Part shown: in pieces, positions 51,403-60,585 of the stretch
Position numbering within the stretch: the first letter of the stretch is position 1
How the letters are laid out: each line of letters starts with the position of its first letter
Assembly: GCA_017461505.1 (NCBI GenBank)
Contig: JAFTXV010000003.1
Span: 53,013 to 117,012 of the forward strand
From: Paludibacteraceae bacterium
GTDB lineage: Bacteria > Bacteroidota > Bacteroidia > Bacteroidales > Paludibacteraceae
Length of the DNA stretch: 64,000 nt
Direction: 5' to 3'
The notes under the pieces: model-generated
Told to the model about the DNA's origin: nothing
The model's input: the letters and a program-made list of their open reading frames with translations, nothing else
Databases searched by the model: none
Translations under genes and position numbers: made by a program

Positions 51403-53067
51403 ATGAAAAAGATATATGTATTTTTGGTGGCAATGCTAGCGCTGACAATGGTTGGCTGTAGAGAGCATATGATTAGCGAGGAGAATCTGCCACAACCAGT
51501 GATTGACTTTGCCTATGAGGTAATCAATGATACGGTGTACAACTTGGACTACTATGAAGGTTGTGAAGTGCGTATCTTCCCTATAGTACCTTTGGCTACG
51601 GATTGCGATTGGGAGATTAGCGATGGACGTACATTCAAAGGACAAGACACCTTGATTGTAAAATTCCCGAAAGCAGGTGAGTATATGATTACCGCATTTG
51701 CTAATGGTGGTAAGAAGACTAATCCTATTCAGATTGCTGCTATTCGTCCGATTGTGACATTGATTCAAACAGACTCTATCTGTACTGTGGATAGTTCGTA
51801 TATCGCATTCGATGTAGAACTTCCTAACCCACAAAATTTGGAAGCAATCTATCAATGGACTTTCCCTAGTGTAAAGGATGAGGCTGGACAAGTGCTAACT
51901 GATTATGAAGGTGTGAACCCAGGTAAAGTGATGTTTACCAAGTCGGGGTCGCAACCAGTGAAACTACAAGTGTTCTTAGGTGGCCAACAGTTGGATGTTG
52001 TTACCAAGAACGTACAAGTAGCTCTTAAAGATCCTGCTCCAACTCTATACTATGCGGTGAAGAATGGTAATATTATGGCGCGTAAACTCACTGATCTGTC
52101 AACTGCAGAGAAGTATGATATGGGCGTATCTTCGGGACAACATCCATTCAATCTCGTGTTTGCAGATAATACATTGTTCATCTTGAATCCAGGTAAGCAA
52201 TTCAACTATGTGAATGATGAGAATGGCGTAATGGGTGATGGCTCTATCACCGCGATGGCTGCGGATGCTTCTGCTATCTCTACCGTGATTAGCAATGTGG
52301 GAGGACCTGCTTTCCAAGATCCATTCTATGGCTATGTAGATGGAGATAAACTCTACTATTCAGATCGTAATACGGGTATCTTTAGTATTCCTCTCAATAC
52401 ACGTAACCAAGTATGGAGTCTTGCCAACTATCCTTATTTTGTACAAAACGCACAGTTGGGATATTATGGCAAAGGCTTGGCATATGGTGCTATCACAGGT
52501 GGTTTGTGCAAAGTGGAAGGCGTATGGTATTGGTCTAAGACCTTTAACGGTCAAGGTATTTGGCGCTTTGTAGATGCTGATATTTTGCCCGATGCAAGTT
52601 CATATGATAAAGCGACTAAACCTGCTGCTGGTGAAATATTGACTGCTTTCTATGTCAAGGCGATGGCATACGATGCAAAGAATAAATTGTTCTATTTCTC
52701 TACCTATGATTTGGCAAATGGTATCTATTGCATGACTTATGATCAATTGCAAGATGCTGCATTGATGAAGAGTTTGGGTTCGTCAAGTGATTTGAAGAAC
52801 TATCAATTGAAGGGTTCGGTAGAGTTGTTACCTATTATTGAGGGTGGTAAGGATGAAGGTTCTAGCGGAGAGTTTGCAGGTATCTGCCAATTAGCTATTG
52901 ATGAGGCAACGGGAGATGTATATTTTGCATATCGTGCTTCAGATAAAGCAGAGAGTGGTCTATATCGCTACGATTTTGCAAAACAAACATTCTCTGTGAT
53001 TGAGGATACCAAAGGTATTGACATCTATGGTGTAGCCATCAATCAAAAGCCTACTAAGTTATTCTAA
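51403..53067 (+). CDS. PKD-like family lipoprotein with predicted beta-propeller
   Basis: 554 residues; lipobox LTMVGC. Two PKD/Ig-like domains (about 30-115 and 120-210; CDWEISDGRTFKGQDTLIVKFPKAGEY in part) are followed by a region of repeated four-strand patterns (LYYAVKNGNIMARKLTD, LYYSDRNTGIFSIPL, VYFAYRASDKAESGLYRYD) that suggests a propeller. Matches the PKD-like lipoproteins often encoded after SusD. Probably a glycan- or peptide-binding surface protein. Confidence 0.78.
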   Translation: MKKIYVFLVAMLALTMVGCREHMISEENLPQPVIDFAYEVINDTVYNLDYYEGCEVRIFPIVPLATDCDWEISDGRTFKGQDTLIVKFPKAGEYMITAFANGGKKTNPIQIAAIRPIVTLIQTDSICTVDSSYIAFDVELPNPQNLEAIYQWTFPSVKDEAGQVLTDYEGVNPGKVMFTKSGSQPVKLQVFLGGQQLDVVTKNVQVALKDPAPTLYYAVKNGNIMARKLTDLSTAEKYDMGVSSGQHPFNLVFADNTLFILNPGKQFNYVNDENGVMGDGSITAMAADASAISTVISNVGGPAFQDPFYGYVDGDKLYYSDRNTGIFSIPLNTRNQVWSLANYPYFVQNAQLGYYGKGLAYGAITGGLCKVEGVWYWSKTFNGQGIWRFVDADILPDASSYDKATKPAAGEILTAFYVKAMAYDAKNKLFYFSTYDLANGIYCMTYDQLQDAALMKSLGSSSDLKNYQLKGSVELLPIIEGGKDEGSSGEFAGICQLAIDEATGDVYFAYRASDKAESGLYRYDFAKQTFSVIEDTKGIDIYGVAINQKPTKLF

Positions 53068-53084
53068 ATAAAATAATTTGTACT

Positions 53085-55625
53085 TTGAAAAAGAGTAAAT
53101 ACATACTGTTAGCAGTATTGGCTACATGGGTAGTCAGTACTGCTATGGCTGTAACTCCATCTCCCAAACGTGATTTTCGTGGAGCATGGCTGAGTACAGT
53201 ATGGGCAATAGATTGGCCTAGTCATCGAGATATTACTGAAGAAGCCGTAAAGAGCCAGAAGGTGGAATTGCGTAATATATTAACTAATTATGAAAAGTGT
53301 AATATAAACGCATGCTATTTTCAGGTTCGTGGTATGTCAGATGCAATGTATGATTCTAAATACGAGCCATGGAGCCAATATCTGACAGGTAAACGTGGGT
53401 TGGCACCTACTTATGACCCATTTCAATACCTTATAGATGAGGCGCATGCGCGCGGAATAGAGGTGCATGCATGGATTAATCCTTATCGTTATGCTACATC
53501 TGAAGAGAATTATGGTAGGTTAGCGACCGACTATTCCAATACGCATCCTGACTGGTTGATTAACTGTGGTGGTATCCATATCTTGAATCCTGGCTTGCCT
53601 GCAGTGCGCGAGCAGATTGTAAATATCGTGGTGGATATATTGGAGAAGTATGATGTGGATGGTATCGTGTTTGATGATTATTTCTATCAAAGTGGTATGC
53701 TGGATGAATATGACGATGCTTTATATGCCAAGTACAATCCTGATTCATTGGAGCGCGGTGATTGGCGTCGTCGTCAGGTTAACTTGATGGTGCAAGATGT
53801 GTATAACGCCATTAAGGCGCGTAAGCCATGGTGTAGGTTTGGAATTTCACCAGCGGGTGTTGCTGCCTCCAGCAAAGCAATTGCTGACAAGTATGGTATT
53901 ACGCCTTGTCCATCGGGTAGCGATTGGCAATACAATCAGATTTATGCAGAGCCAGTACAATGGCTCGTGGATCAAAGCATTGATTATATTTCGCCACAAG
54001 TATATTGGACGATTGGAGCAGCAGCTGACTATGCTAAGATTACGCCATGGTGGTATATGGTGGCTAATCATTTCGGGCGTCATTGTTATATTAGTCAATC
54101 GTTGTCGAGTCTGTCGCATACGAAGACTATGCCTGCAAAGATTTCCGACCGCGAAAATGCTGCAGCGGCAACTAACTTCTATGCAGATGAGATTTCTAAT
54201 CAAATCATGATTAACCACAGTTCCGCAAAAGAAGGTGCTCCTGGAACGGTATTCTTCTCTTCCAAGCAGATTGCAAAGACCGGTTTTATCAAGACCATCG
54301 TACGGGATGTATATACTCGTAAGGCACTCGTGCCTGTCTTGACATGGTTCAAGCCTGCTGAGCAACAAGGATTGGTAACGAATCTCAAGCGCGAGGGACA
54401 AACCCTAACATGGGACTATGCTGTGGAAGGTCAGCGATATGGCGTTTATGCAATGCCTAAAAACAAACGTAATGATGTAGAGGCATTAACCACTACGCTC
54501 TATTATCAAGGTCTGACCTATTCACCTACTTATGTGTTGGATGATAGCATTGCTGCGGACTATGCCGTGTGTGTGACGGTGGTTGATCGTTATGGCAACG
54601 AGTATGCGCCACGATTTTTAGGTGAAGAACTGCTGGATCCTATAACCCCGACATTGCTATCCCCCGCAGATGGTGCTAATATATTGTTGCCCAACTATCT
54701 AGAGTGGGAGTATATAGATGATGCGATGGGGTATCAATTGGAAATAGCGTATGATAAGGCATTCGAAGATATTATAGCTGTGGTACCAGTAGATACCAAT
54801 CTGTTCTTCACGCAGCCACTTGTTGAAATCAATGGCGATACGGTATATTATTGGCGTGTAAGTGCACAAGTTGCCAATCGGGAGAGTCGTTATTCTGAGG
54901 TGCGCAGTTTTACCGGCGATTTGTTCTCGGTGACAAGTCCGATCAATGGTGAGATAGAAGTGTCAGTTACTCCTACTATCACTTGGGATTTTGTGCGAGA
55001 AGGGGCTGATTATTATGTGGAGATAGCAACCTCTAACACGTTTAAAAACGCAGAGATTGTGTTTGCTGAGTCCACAAAGAATACTTCTATTGTAGTACCA
55101 GAGAATATTCTGAAATATGGCAATACTCACTATGTTCGTGTGACAGCCACTACCTCTGATATGACGGTGACTTCAGCAACCAATCAGTTTGTAACAGCAG
55201 ATGTTGTCATGGTGCCTCCTGTGATTGTTGCTCCCACTAATGGTGCGACAGTAGGTGGTGCTAGCGTTTTGTTACAATGGCAGGAAACTCCTAATAATGG
55301 TTTCCGCTTGGAATGGGCTAAGTCGGCTTCTTTCCCAAATCGCAGCAAGAAAATCAAGACACTGGGGTTGGGCGTGTATGAATATGCGCTTACGGAATTA
55401 GATGAGGGTACATGGTATGTTCGTATTGCAACGATCAAAAAAGATGAAACTTGGACGGATTACAGCGAGGTGGTGGCATTCACCTATTCGTTGAGTACAG
55501 ATGTGGAAAATGTATGGGGTAATACTACCCATGGGCAATGTTATGATTTGTTGGGGCGTCCTGTAGGAGAACCACAATCTGGGCAAGTTGTTATTCAAAA
55601 TGGTAAATTGATTTATCAATTATAG
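53085..55625 (+). CDS. GHL10 (DUF187)-type glycosyl hydrolase with Ig-like domains
   Basis: 846 residues from an unusual TTG start at 53085, needed to include the signal peptide (MKKSKYILLAVLATWVVSTAMA). The next in-frame ATG falls at the end of that peptide. The catalytic TIM-barrel-like domain spans about 28-400 (RGAWLSTVWAIDWPS, GIEVHAWINPYR, DVDGIVFDDYFYQ, YISPQVYW). Several fibronectin/Ig-like domains follow, then a tail with DVENV and CYDLLGRPVGE. GHL10 enzymes include peptidoglycan-active YngK-type proteins; here a role in cutting cell-wall glycan is inferred from the neighbours. Confidence 0.87.
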   Translation: MKKSKYILLAVLATWVVSTAMAVTPSPKRDFRGAWLSTVWAIDWPSHRDITEEAVKSQKVELRNILTNYEKCNINACYFQVRGMSDAMYDSKYEPWSQYLTGKRGLAPTYDPFQYLIDEAHARGIEVHAWINPYRYATSEENYGRLATDYSNTHPDWLINCGGIHILNPGLPAVREQIVNIVVDILEKYDVDGIVFDDYFYQSGMLDEYDDALYAKYNPDSLERGDWRRRQVNLMVQDVYNAIKARKPWCRFGISPAGVAASSKAIADKYGITPCPSGSDWQYNQIYAEPVQWLVDQSIDYISPQVYWTIGAAADYAKITPWWYMVANHFGRHCYISQSLSSLSHTKTMPAKISDRENAAAATNFYADEISNQIMINHSSAKEGAPGTVFFSSKQIAKTGFIKTIVRDVYTRKALVPVLTWFKPAEQQGLVTNLKREGQTLTWDYAVEGQRYGVYAMPKNKRNDVEALTTTLYYQGLTYSPTYVLDDSIAADYAVCVTVVDRYGNEYAPRFLGEELLDPITPTLLSPADGANILLPNYLEWEYIDDAMGYQLEIAYDKAFEDIIAVVPVDTNLFFTQPLVEINGDTVYYWRVSAQVANRESRYSEVRSFTGDLFSVTSPINGEIEVSVTPTITWDFVREGADYYVEIATSNTFKNAEIVFAESTKNTSIVVPENILKYGNTHYVRVTATTSDMTVTSATNQFVTADVVMVPPVIVAPTNGATVGGASVLLQWQETPNNGFRLEWAKSASFPNRSKKIKTLGLGVYEYALTELDEGTWYVRIATIKKDETWTDYSEVVAFTYSLSTDVENVWGNTTHGQCYDLLGRPVGEPQSGQVVIQNGKLIYQL

Positions 55626-55652
55626 TAAAAACGAATTTAATAAACAATCTTT

Positions 55653-55662
55653 ATTATTAACC
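55653..55662 (+). promoter_or_regulatory. Conserved ATTATTAACC box
   Basis: Exact copy of the decamer at 9788, 17 bases before the ATG at 55680. Confidence 0.5.
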
Positions 55663-55679
55663 TTTTAATACGAAATGTT

Positions 55680-58136
55680 ATGAAAAAAATCTTTACTTTT
55701 GTAGCAGCACTGATGGTGGCTACGATGACATTCGCTGAGGTATCTTATGAATACAACGGCGGTTGGGCCAACGAAGATGGTTGGCAAAATAAGCAAGACA
55801 TGTATGAGGGCTTGAATGCGCTCTGGCAAGATTACAAAGACGTCCCTGAAGACTTTGCACATTATACCTGGGCTTCGTTGGATTCTTGTGCAGGTGATGT
55901 GGCAAAAGGTATTCCTACAGCGACCGACATTTCTACTAACAACTATGGACTAGATGGTGCGATGTTTGAAGTAGAAGAAGTGAAAAATAAGTTTGGTTGG
56001 TTAATGGATTACATGATTTATGTATGTACTTTACAAAAAACTGAGACTAATTTGAAAGATGCTGGTAATCATGCATTCTTGCGTTACAACTTGCAGGCAT
56101 TCTTCTTGAATAGCCAACGTACCTCATGGCCTGTTTCTGCTGATTATGCAGATCAAGGTAAGGTGGACTATTTCCAACCTTATTGGAAAAAAGGTTTTGT
56201 TAACCCAACTTCTGTAACCGAGCCTTATGCATTGCAAAAACCTTATAAAGAGGAAGTTATCGATGGCTTGACAGTGAAATATACTTTCGATGGTTGGTAT
56301 GCTAGTGCTGATTTCTCTAGTGAGAAAATTGATACTTTGCTTCCTGAAATGTCAGGTACCCTTTATGCAAAATGGGTAGAGTATATTCCTTCTGTAAAAG
56401 AAGTAGTTGCTATGGAAGATGGCGCAGAGACCAAGATTAGCGCTATTACCACTTATATTGATGGTACCATGGCTTATTTGCAAGATGAGTCTGCTGGTAT
56501 GCGCGTAGTATTCCCAGAGGGTACTGAGTTAAAAGACAACGTTCGCTATGTCGTGAAAGGTATCAAGTCTGTAGTAGATGGTGCGCCAACATTGACTGTT
56601 TCTGTTATTGAGAAGAGTTTCGCTGTAGAGGCAATTAAGCCTATTGTTGTTGAGGCAGTGAAATCATTGGGTGATTATGTAGGTACTTTGATTCAGTTGG
56701 ATGGTAAGCGTATTGCTGGTTATGATGCAGCTGGTGACCCATTGTTCCGCGATGACCATGATACTATTGCTTCTTACAAATTGCCTATCGACCAAGCTAC
56801 TTTCACTGTTCGTCGCAAATCAGACGTGGTAGCTGTGGTAGAGCAAGCCAATGGTTTGCGCCTTCGCGCTTATGTAGCAAATGTGAAGCCATCTGCTCCT
56901 GCAGGTAGTGATCCTCACGAATATGAATCAATGACCCTTGATGGTACTACTTATGGTTTGACCAACGACTGGTTGTTTAGTATTGTATTGGAGAACTTCA
57001 ACTCTAACAAACCTAATGATATTGCTTCTGGTAGCCGTTCAGTTGTATTGTACAATGGTTATCTCTACTTCCCTAACCGCGACGCGAATGAACCTTCCTA
57101 CCTCAACTTCAAGAAGGTAAATGTGGCAGATGGTGATATGTTTGATGCTATTCCAGCAGCAGACTATTTGTTCCGTAGCAGAGGCAAAGCAGGAAATGCC
57201 TTTGTATTTTGTCCTGCTAACGACTTGAAGGTGGACAACGCAGGTAACATGATTGCTTCTAACTTGATTACTAGTGCAAAGGGCGAGTTCCAAGTATGGT
57301 TGATGACAGATATTGACAAAGGTGAAGGTCGTTTGCTTATCTGCGATACTACTTTGAATGACGATTATTACGAAAATGCCACTCTTCGTATTGATGCAGT
57401 CGGTGTATATGGTGATGTAACCAAAGATGCGATTATCATGGCAGCAGCTTCTTCTACCAGTGATGTGTATTATTGGATGATTGAGGATGGTGAGTGGGAT
57501 GGTAATCACGAGTGGATTCCTACTGAAGGTGGTTACAACTGGGGTACAGCACCTCAATGTTTCCCAATCGAAAATGATATGTTCTATGTAGATGGATTCA
57601 GTACCTACCCAGTGCTCTTCAATATGGATGGTGAGGTAATGGACTTCTTTGACACTGAAGATGAGGCATGCTTGGCATTGCTCACCAACCGCAATGGTAA
57701 AACCCGTGCTATGGGTCACAACGGTTTGGCTGAGTTTGAGCTAGGTGGCGAGTACTTCCTCTTGATGGCAGGTGCTAACACAGCTAATAGTCCTGCTTCT
57801 ACTTTCGTGCTCTACAAGTGTGCTGACGAGAACCGCGTATTTGCTGAGATGACCCAAATGTGGGAGTTCCCTTACGATGGTATGGGTAATGTAAGTAACG
57901 ACGTGCGTACTGCTGTACCTTACGTATTGAAGGTGGATGACAACACTGTGAAATTCTGCGTATATACCAACAACAATGGTTATGGTGTATATACCTTCAC
58001 TAATAATGCTGTTCCATCAGCAGTGGAGAATACCACAAGCACTACTATGGGTGTAGAGAAGCACGTGGTAGATGGTCAACTTTATATCATCCGCAATGGT
58101 GTACGTTACTCTGTAATGGGTAGTGTAGTAAAATAA
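55680..58136 (+). CDS. Secreted protein with InlB-like repeat, beta-propeller-like region and C-terminal tail
   Basis: 818 residues. Signal peptide without lipobox (MKKIFTFVAALMVATMTFA). An N-terminal region of about 165 residues (VSYEYNGGWANEDGWQ) resembles the start of the truncated protein at 63725. A Listeria-Bacteroides/InlB-type repeat follows (FDGWYASADF, GTLYAKW, about 195-235), then an OB-like segment (about 240-410). A beta-rich region ends it (SRSVVLYNGYLYFPNRDANEP, YYWMIEDGEWDGN, DMFYVDGFSTYPVLF). The tail has SAVENT, GQLYIIRNG and GSVVK. Probably a surface or extracellular binding protein; no enzyme motif found. Confidence 0.7.
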   Translation: MKKIFTFVAALMVATMTFAEVSYEYNGGWANEDGWQNKQDMYEGLNALWQDYKDVPEDFAHYTWASLDSCAGDVAKGIPTATDISTNNYGLDGAMFEVEEVKNKFGWLMDYMIYVCTLQKTETNLKDAGNHAFLRYNLQAFFLNSQRTSWPVSADYADQGKVDYFQPYWKKGFVNPTSVTEPYALQKPYKEEVIDGLTVKYTFDGWYASADFSSEKIDTLLPEMSGTLYAKWVEYIPSVKEVVAMEDGAETKISAITTYIDGTMAYLQDESAGMRVVFPEGTELKDNVRYVVKGIKSVVDGAPTLTVSVIEKSFAVEAIKPIVVEAVKSLGDYVGTLIQLDGKRIAGYDAAGDPLFRDDHDTIASYKLPIDQATFTVRRKSDVVAVVEQANGLRLRAYVANVKPSAPAGSDPHEYESMTLDGTTYGLTNDWLFSIVLENFNSNKPNDIASGSRSVVLYNGYLYFPNRDANEPSYLNFKKVNVADGDMFDAIPAADYLFRSRGKAGNAFVFCPANDLKVDNAGNMIASNLITSAKGEFQVWLMTDIDKGEGRLLICDTTLNDDYYENATLRIDAVGVYGDVTKDAIIMAAASSTSDVYYWMIEDGEWDGNHEWIPTEGGYNWGTAPQCFPIENDMFYVDGFSTYPVLFNMDGEVMDFFDTEDEACLALLTNRNGKTRAMGHNGLAEFELGGEYFLLMAGANTANSPASTFVLYKCADENRVFAEMTQMWEFPYDGMGNVSNDVRTAVPYVLKVDDNTVKFCVYTNNNGYGVYTFTNNAVPSAVENTTSTTMGVEKHVVDGQLYIIRNGVRYSVMGSVVK

Positions 58137-58159
58137 TGACACTAAAGTTGTAAAATAAC

Positions 58160-58212
58160 AGTTTATGCTCCTCTCTGCCAGCAAATAGGTTGGCAGAGAG
58201 GTAGTATAAACT
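58160..58212. terminator. Long intergenic hairpin
   Basis: A 21-bp stem (58160-58180 with 58191-58212) with one G-U pair, one bulged T and a 10-base loop. There is no T run, so it is more likely a processing or stability element than a true terminator. Confidence 0.5.
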
Positions 58213-58244
58213 ATTACGTAAAACATTAAAAAACCGTGAATAGC

Positions 58245-60575
58245 ATGAAAAAAATACTACTCCTTGCCATAGGCTTATTTGTTTCGATTAGTTATTGCGA
58301 TTTGAACGCACAAGCAGACATTACGTTGGGTAATGTAGCGTACACTATTGACACGTTGGAGACCTTTCAATGTGGTCCTGGTAGTGAGTATATTGCTATT
58401 CAGATGCGTCGTGTGAGCGATCGTCAAGGACGCTTAGATGCATATATATTGAAAGTGGATTCCAAGAATCCATATATATCGTTTGAGGAAGTATTGGGTA
58501 GCGGTAAGGTGGTAGGAACGGAGCGTCCATCGGATATGGCAGCGCGCAATACCACTGGTACTAAAATCTTTTTTGGTGGCACTAATGGTGACTTCTTTGT
58601 CACACAAGGCGATGTAGGTAAGCCAGTAGGTGTAACGATTGTGAACAATGAGTTTGCCACTTTCCCAGATCATCATGAGGGACGTCGTATAGGCGCCATT
58701 GATGAGCAGATGCGTGGTGCGATTGGCTATGCAGCTAGTTTTTCGGGAAGTGTGACTATTGCTGAGGAAACGAAAGCGATAAAACGAGTGAATTATAGTC
58801 GTGGAGAGAATGAGTTGGTGCTTTACAATGCACACAACGGTACCTCTACGAACACCAATGAACATGGTACCGAGTTGTTGGTACAATTAGTGGAGGGGGA
58901 TACTTGGCATACCAATTGCAATGTCAAGGCTGTGGTAAAGACTGTGGAAACGGGCAAAGGTAATATGACGATTCCTGCAGGAATGAATGTGTTGTCAGGA
59001 CATGGCGAGATGGCTACGTTCCTAGCAACAGCTAAAGAAGGAGATACGATCGCCATCCAATTGGCATTCACCATAGATGGCGAAACTAAGAATATATCGC
59101 AGTGTATAGGTGCAGATACCTATGCATTGATTGTGGACAATGGAGTAGTAGTAGAATCTAATTTTTGGGATGAGAAGCACCCACGTACTGCATTTGGCCA
59201 ATCAGCCCAAGGTGATACCTTGCTCTTCTGTGTGGTAGATGGACGTGGTAAGTCCATCGGTTGCAATACGAAGGATCTGGGTAGTATTATGAAGCATTAT
59301 GGTGCATATAAGGCCGTTAACTGGGACGGAGGTGGTAGCTCTTGTATGTATATCAAGCATTTTGGTCAGGTCAATAATGGCTCTGATGGTTGGGAACGTT
59401 CGGTGGGTAATGCGATGTTTGCCGTAGCTACGCTCCCTGAGGAGGATAGTACCATCATAAAACTGCGTGCATATTCCTCTACGCTTAATCTGCCTAAATA
59501 TGGAGTTCATACTCCTAAGATATTGGGTTATAATCAATACGAAGTATTGTTGGATCCTAATGTACAAGGTGTAGAAATGGTGTGTGATCCAGAGGTGGGC
59601 TATGTGAATGAAGATGGCGCCTTTGTATGTTTGGGTAATGGTGTAATAACGCTGAAGAAAGATAATGCATCAGGACAAGTGCAGGTGCGTCTTGCTGAAA
59701 ATGTAGAGATTGGTATGCGTTTGGATACTGTGATTGTGTATGATAAATCCAATTATCCAGTTGAGGTAGTGTCAACCGTTGGTAAAAACGTGATTACCAT
59801 CCAACCATCTGCCCTTGAGTGGTCGGTGAAGGATGAGACTATTGCAACGATCGATGAAAATGGTCTATTAAATGGTGTGGCTAATGGTGTAACTGAGATT
59901 TATGGTAGTCTCAATGGTCAAATTGATACATTGGCAGTCAAAGTAATGATTCCAGAGTCGAATCCACTGTGCTTTGATGACTTTGTGAAAGATTATACTA
60001 CTCGTTGGGAAATGAAGGCAAGTAATGACAAATGGGGAGCAACGATGCAGGAAATCAATGGAAAAGCAAATCTGTATATGAATTATACAGCAGGTCGTCA
60101 AGCAAATATCCGATTTGCAACTGAGCAACAGTTATATTCTGCACCTAATGAATTGCTGTTGCGTATGACACCTCAGGGTGATTTAATTGAAAAGATTACT
60201 ATTGGTTTGCGTGCTGCTAATGGTGTAAATTCGGTGAATTATTCTACTGAGAACATCGCGCAAGACCAACCGATGGAAATCGTTGTGGATTTGGATAGTC
60301 TCTTTGCTGTAAAGAACGACATAGCTATTTATCCAGTGACGATAGAATTTATTACTTTTGCGTTTAATATGAAGGCTGAGAAAAAGGAATATAACATTCC
60401 TATTGACGGCATTTATTTGACATACAACGATGGTAAGGAGACTACTGATATGGAGAATGTATCAGTGACTCCAGCAGCAGGTGATAATGTAGGTGTGAAG
60501 TTTGTACAAGGAGGACACCTATATATAATGCGTAATGGCAAAATCTATACAATCTTAGGAACGCAAATTCAATAA
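58245..60575 (+). CDS. NAGPA-type phosphodiester glycosidase with Big2 domain and C-terminal tail
   Basis: Start at the ATG 58245 (MKKILLLAIGLFVSISYC...); an in-frame GTG at 58236 is less likely. The catalytic domain (about 30-395) carries KIFFGGTNGDFF, CVVDGRGKSIGCN and AVNWDGGGSSCMYI, typical of N-acetylglucosamine-1-phosphodiester alpha-N-acetylglucosaminidase proteins (DUF2233). A Big2 Ig-like domain (ATIDENGLLNGVANGVTEIYG) and a CBM-like domain (DDFVKDYTTRWEMKASN) follow. The tail has DMENV, GHLYIMRNG and GTQIQ. It could release sugars joined by phosphodiester links, as in teichoic acids. Confidence 0.85.
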   Translation: MKKILLLAIGLFVSISYCDLNAQADITLGNVAYTIDTLETFQCGPGSEYIAIQMRRVSDRQGRLDAYILKVDSKNPYISFEEVLGSGKVVGTERPSDMAARNTTGTKIFFGGTNGDFFVTQGDVGKPVGVTIVNNEFATFPDHHEGRRIGAIDEQMRGAIGYAASFSGSVTIAEETKAIKRVNYSRGENELVLYNAHNGTSTNTNEHGTELLVQLVEGDTWHTNCNVKAVVKTVETGKGNMTIPAGMNVLSGHGEMATFLATAKEGDTIAIQLAFTIDGETKNISQCIGADTYALIVDNGVVVESNFWDEKHPRTAFGQSAQGDTLLFCVVDGRGKSIGCNTKDLGSIMKHYGAYKAVNWDGGGSSCMYIKHFGQVNNGSDGWERSVGNAMFAVATLPEEDSTIIKLRAYSSTLNLPKYGVHTPKILGYNQYEVLLDPNVQGVEMVCDPEVGYVNEDGAFVCLGNGVITLKKDNASGQVQVRLAENVEIGMRLDTVIVYDKSNYPVEVVSTVGKNVITIQPSALEWSVKDETIATIDENGLLNGVANGVTEIYGSLNGQIDTLAVKVMIPESNPLCFDDFVKDYTTRWEMKASNDKWGATMQEINGKANLYMNYTAGRQANIRFATEQQLYSAPNELLLRMTPQGDLIEKITIGLRAANGVNSVNYSTENIAQDQPMEIVVDLDSLFAVKNDIAIYPVTIEFITFAFNMKAEKKEYNIPIDGIYLTYNDGKETTDMENVSVTPAAGDNVGVKFVQGGHLYIMRNGKIYTILGTQIQ

Positions 60576-60585
60576 ACATTATATC

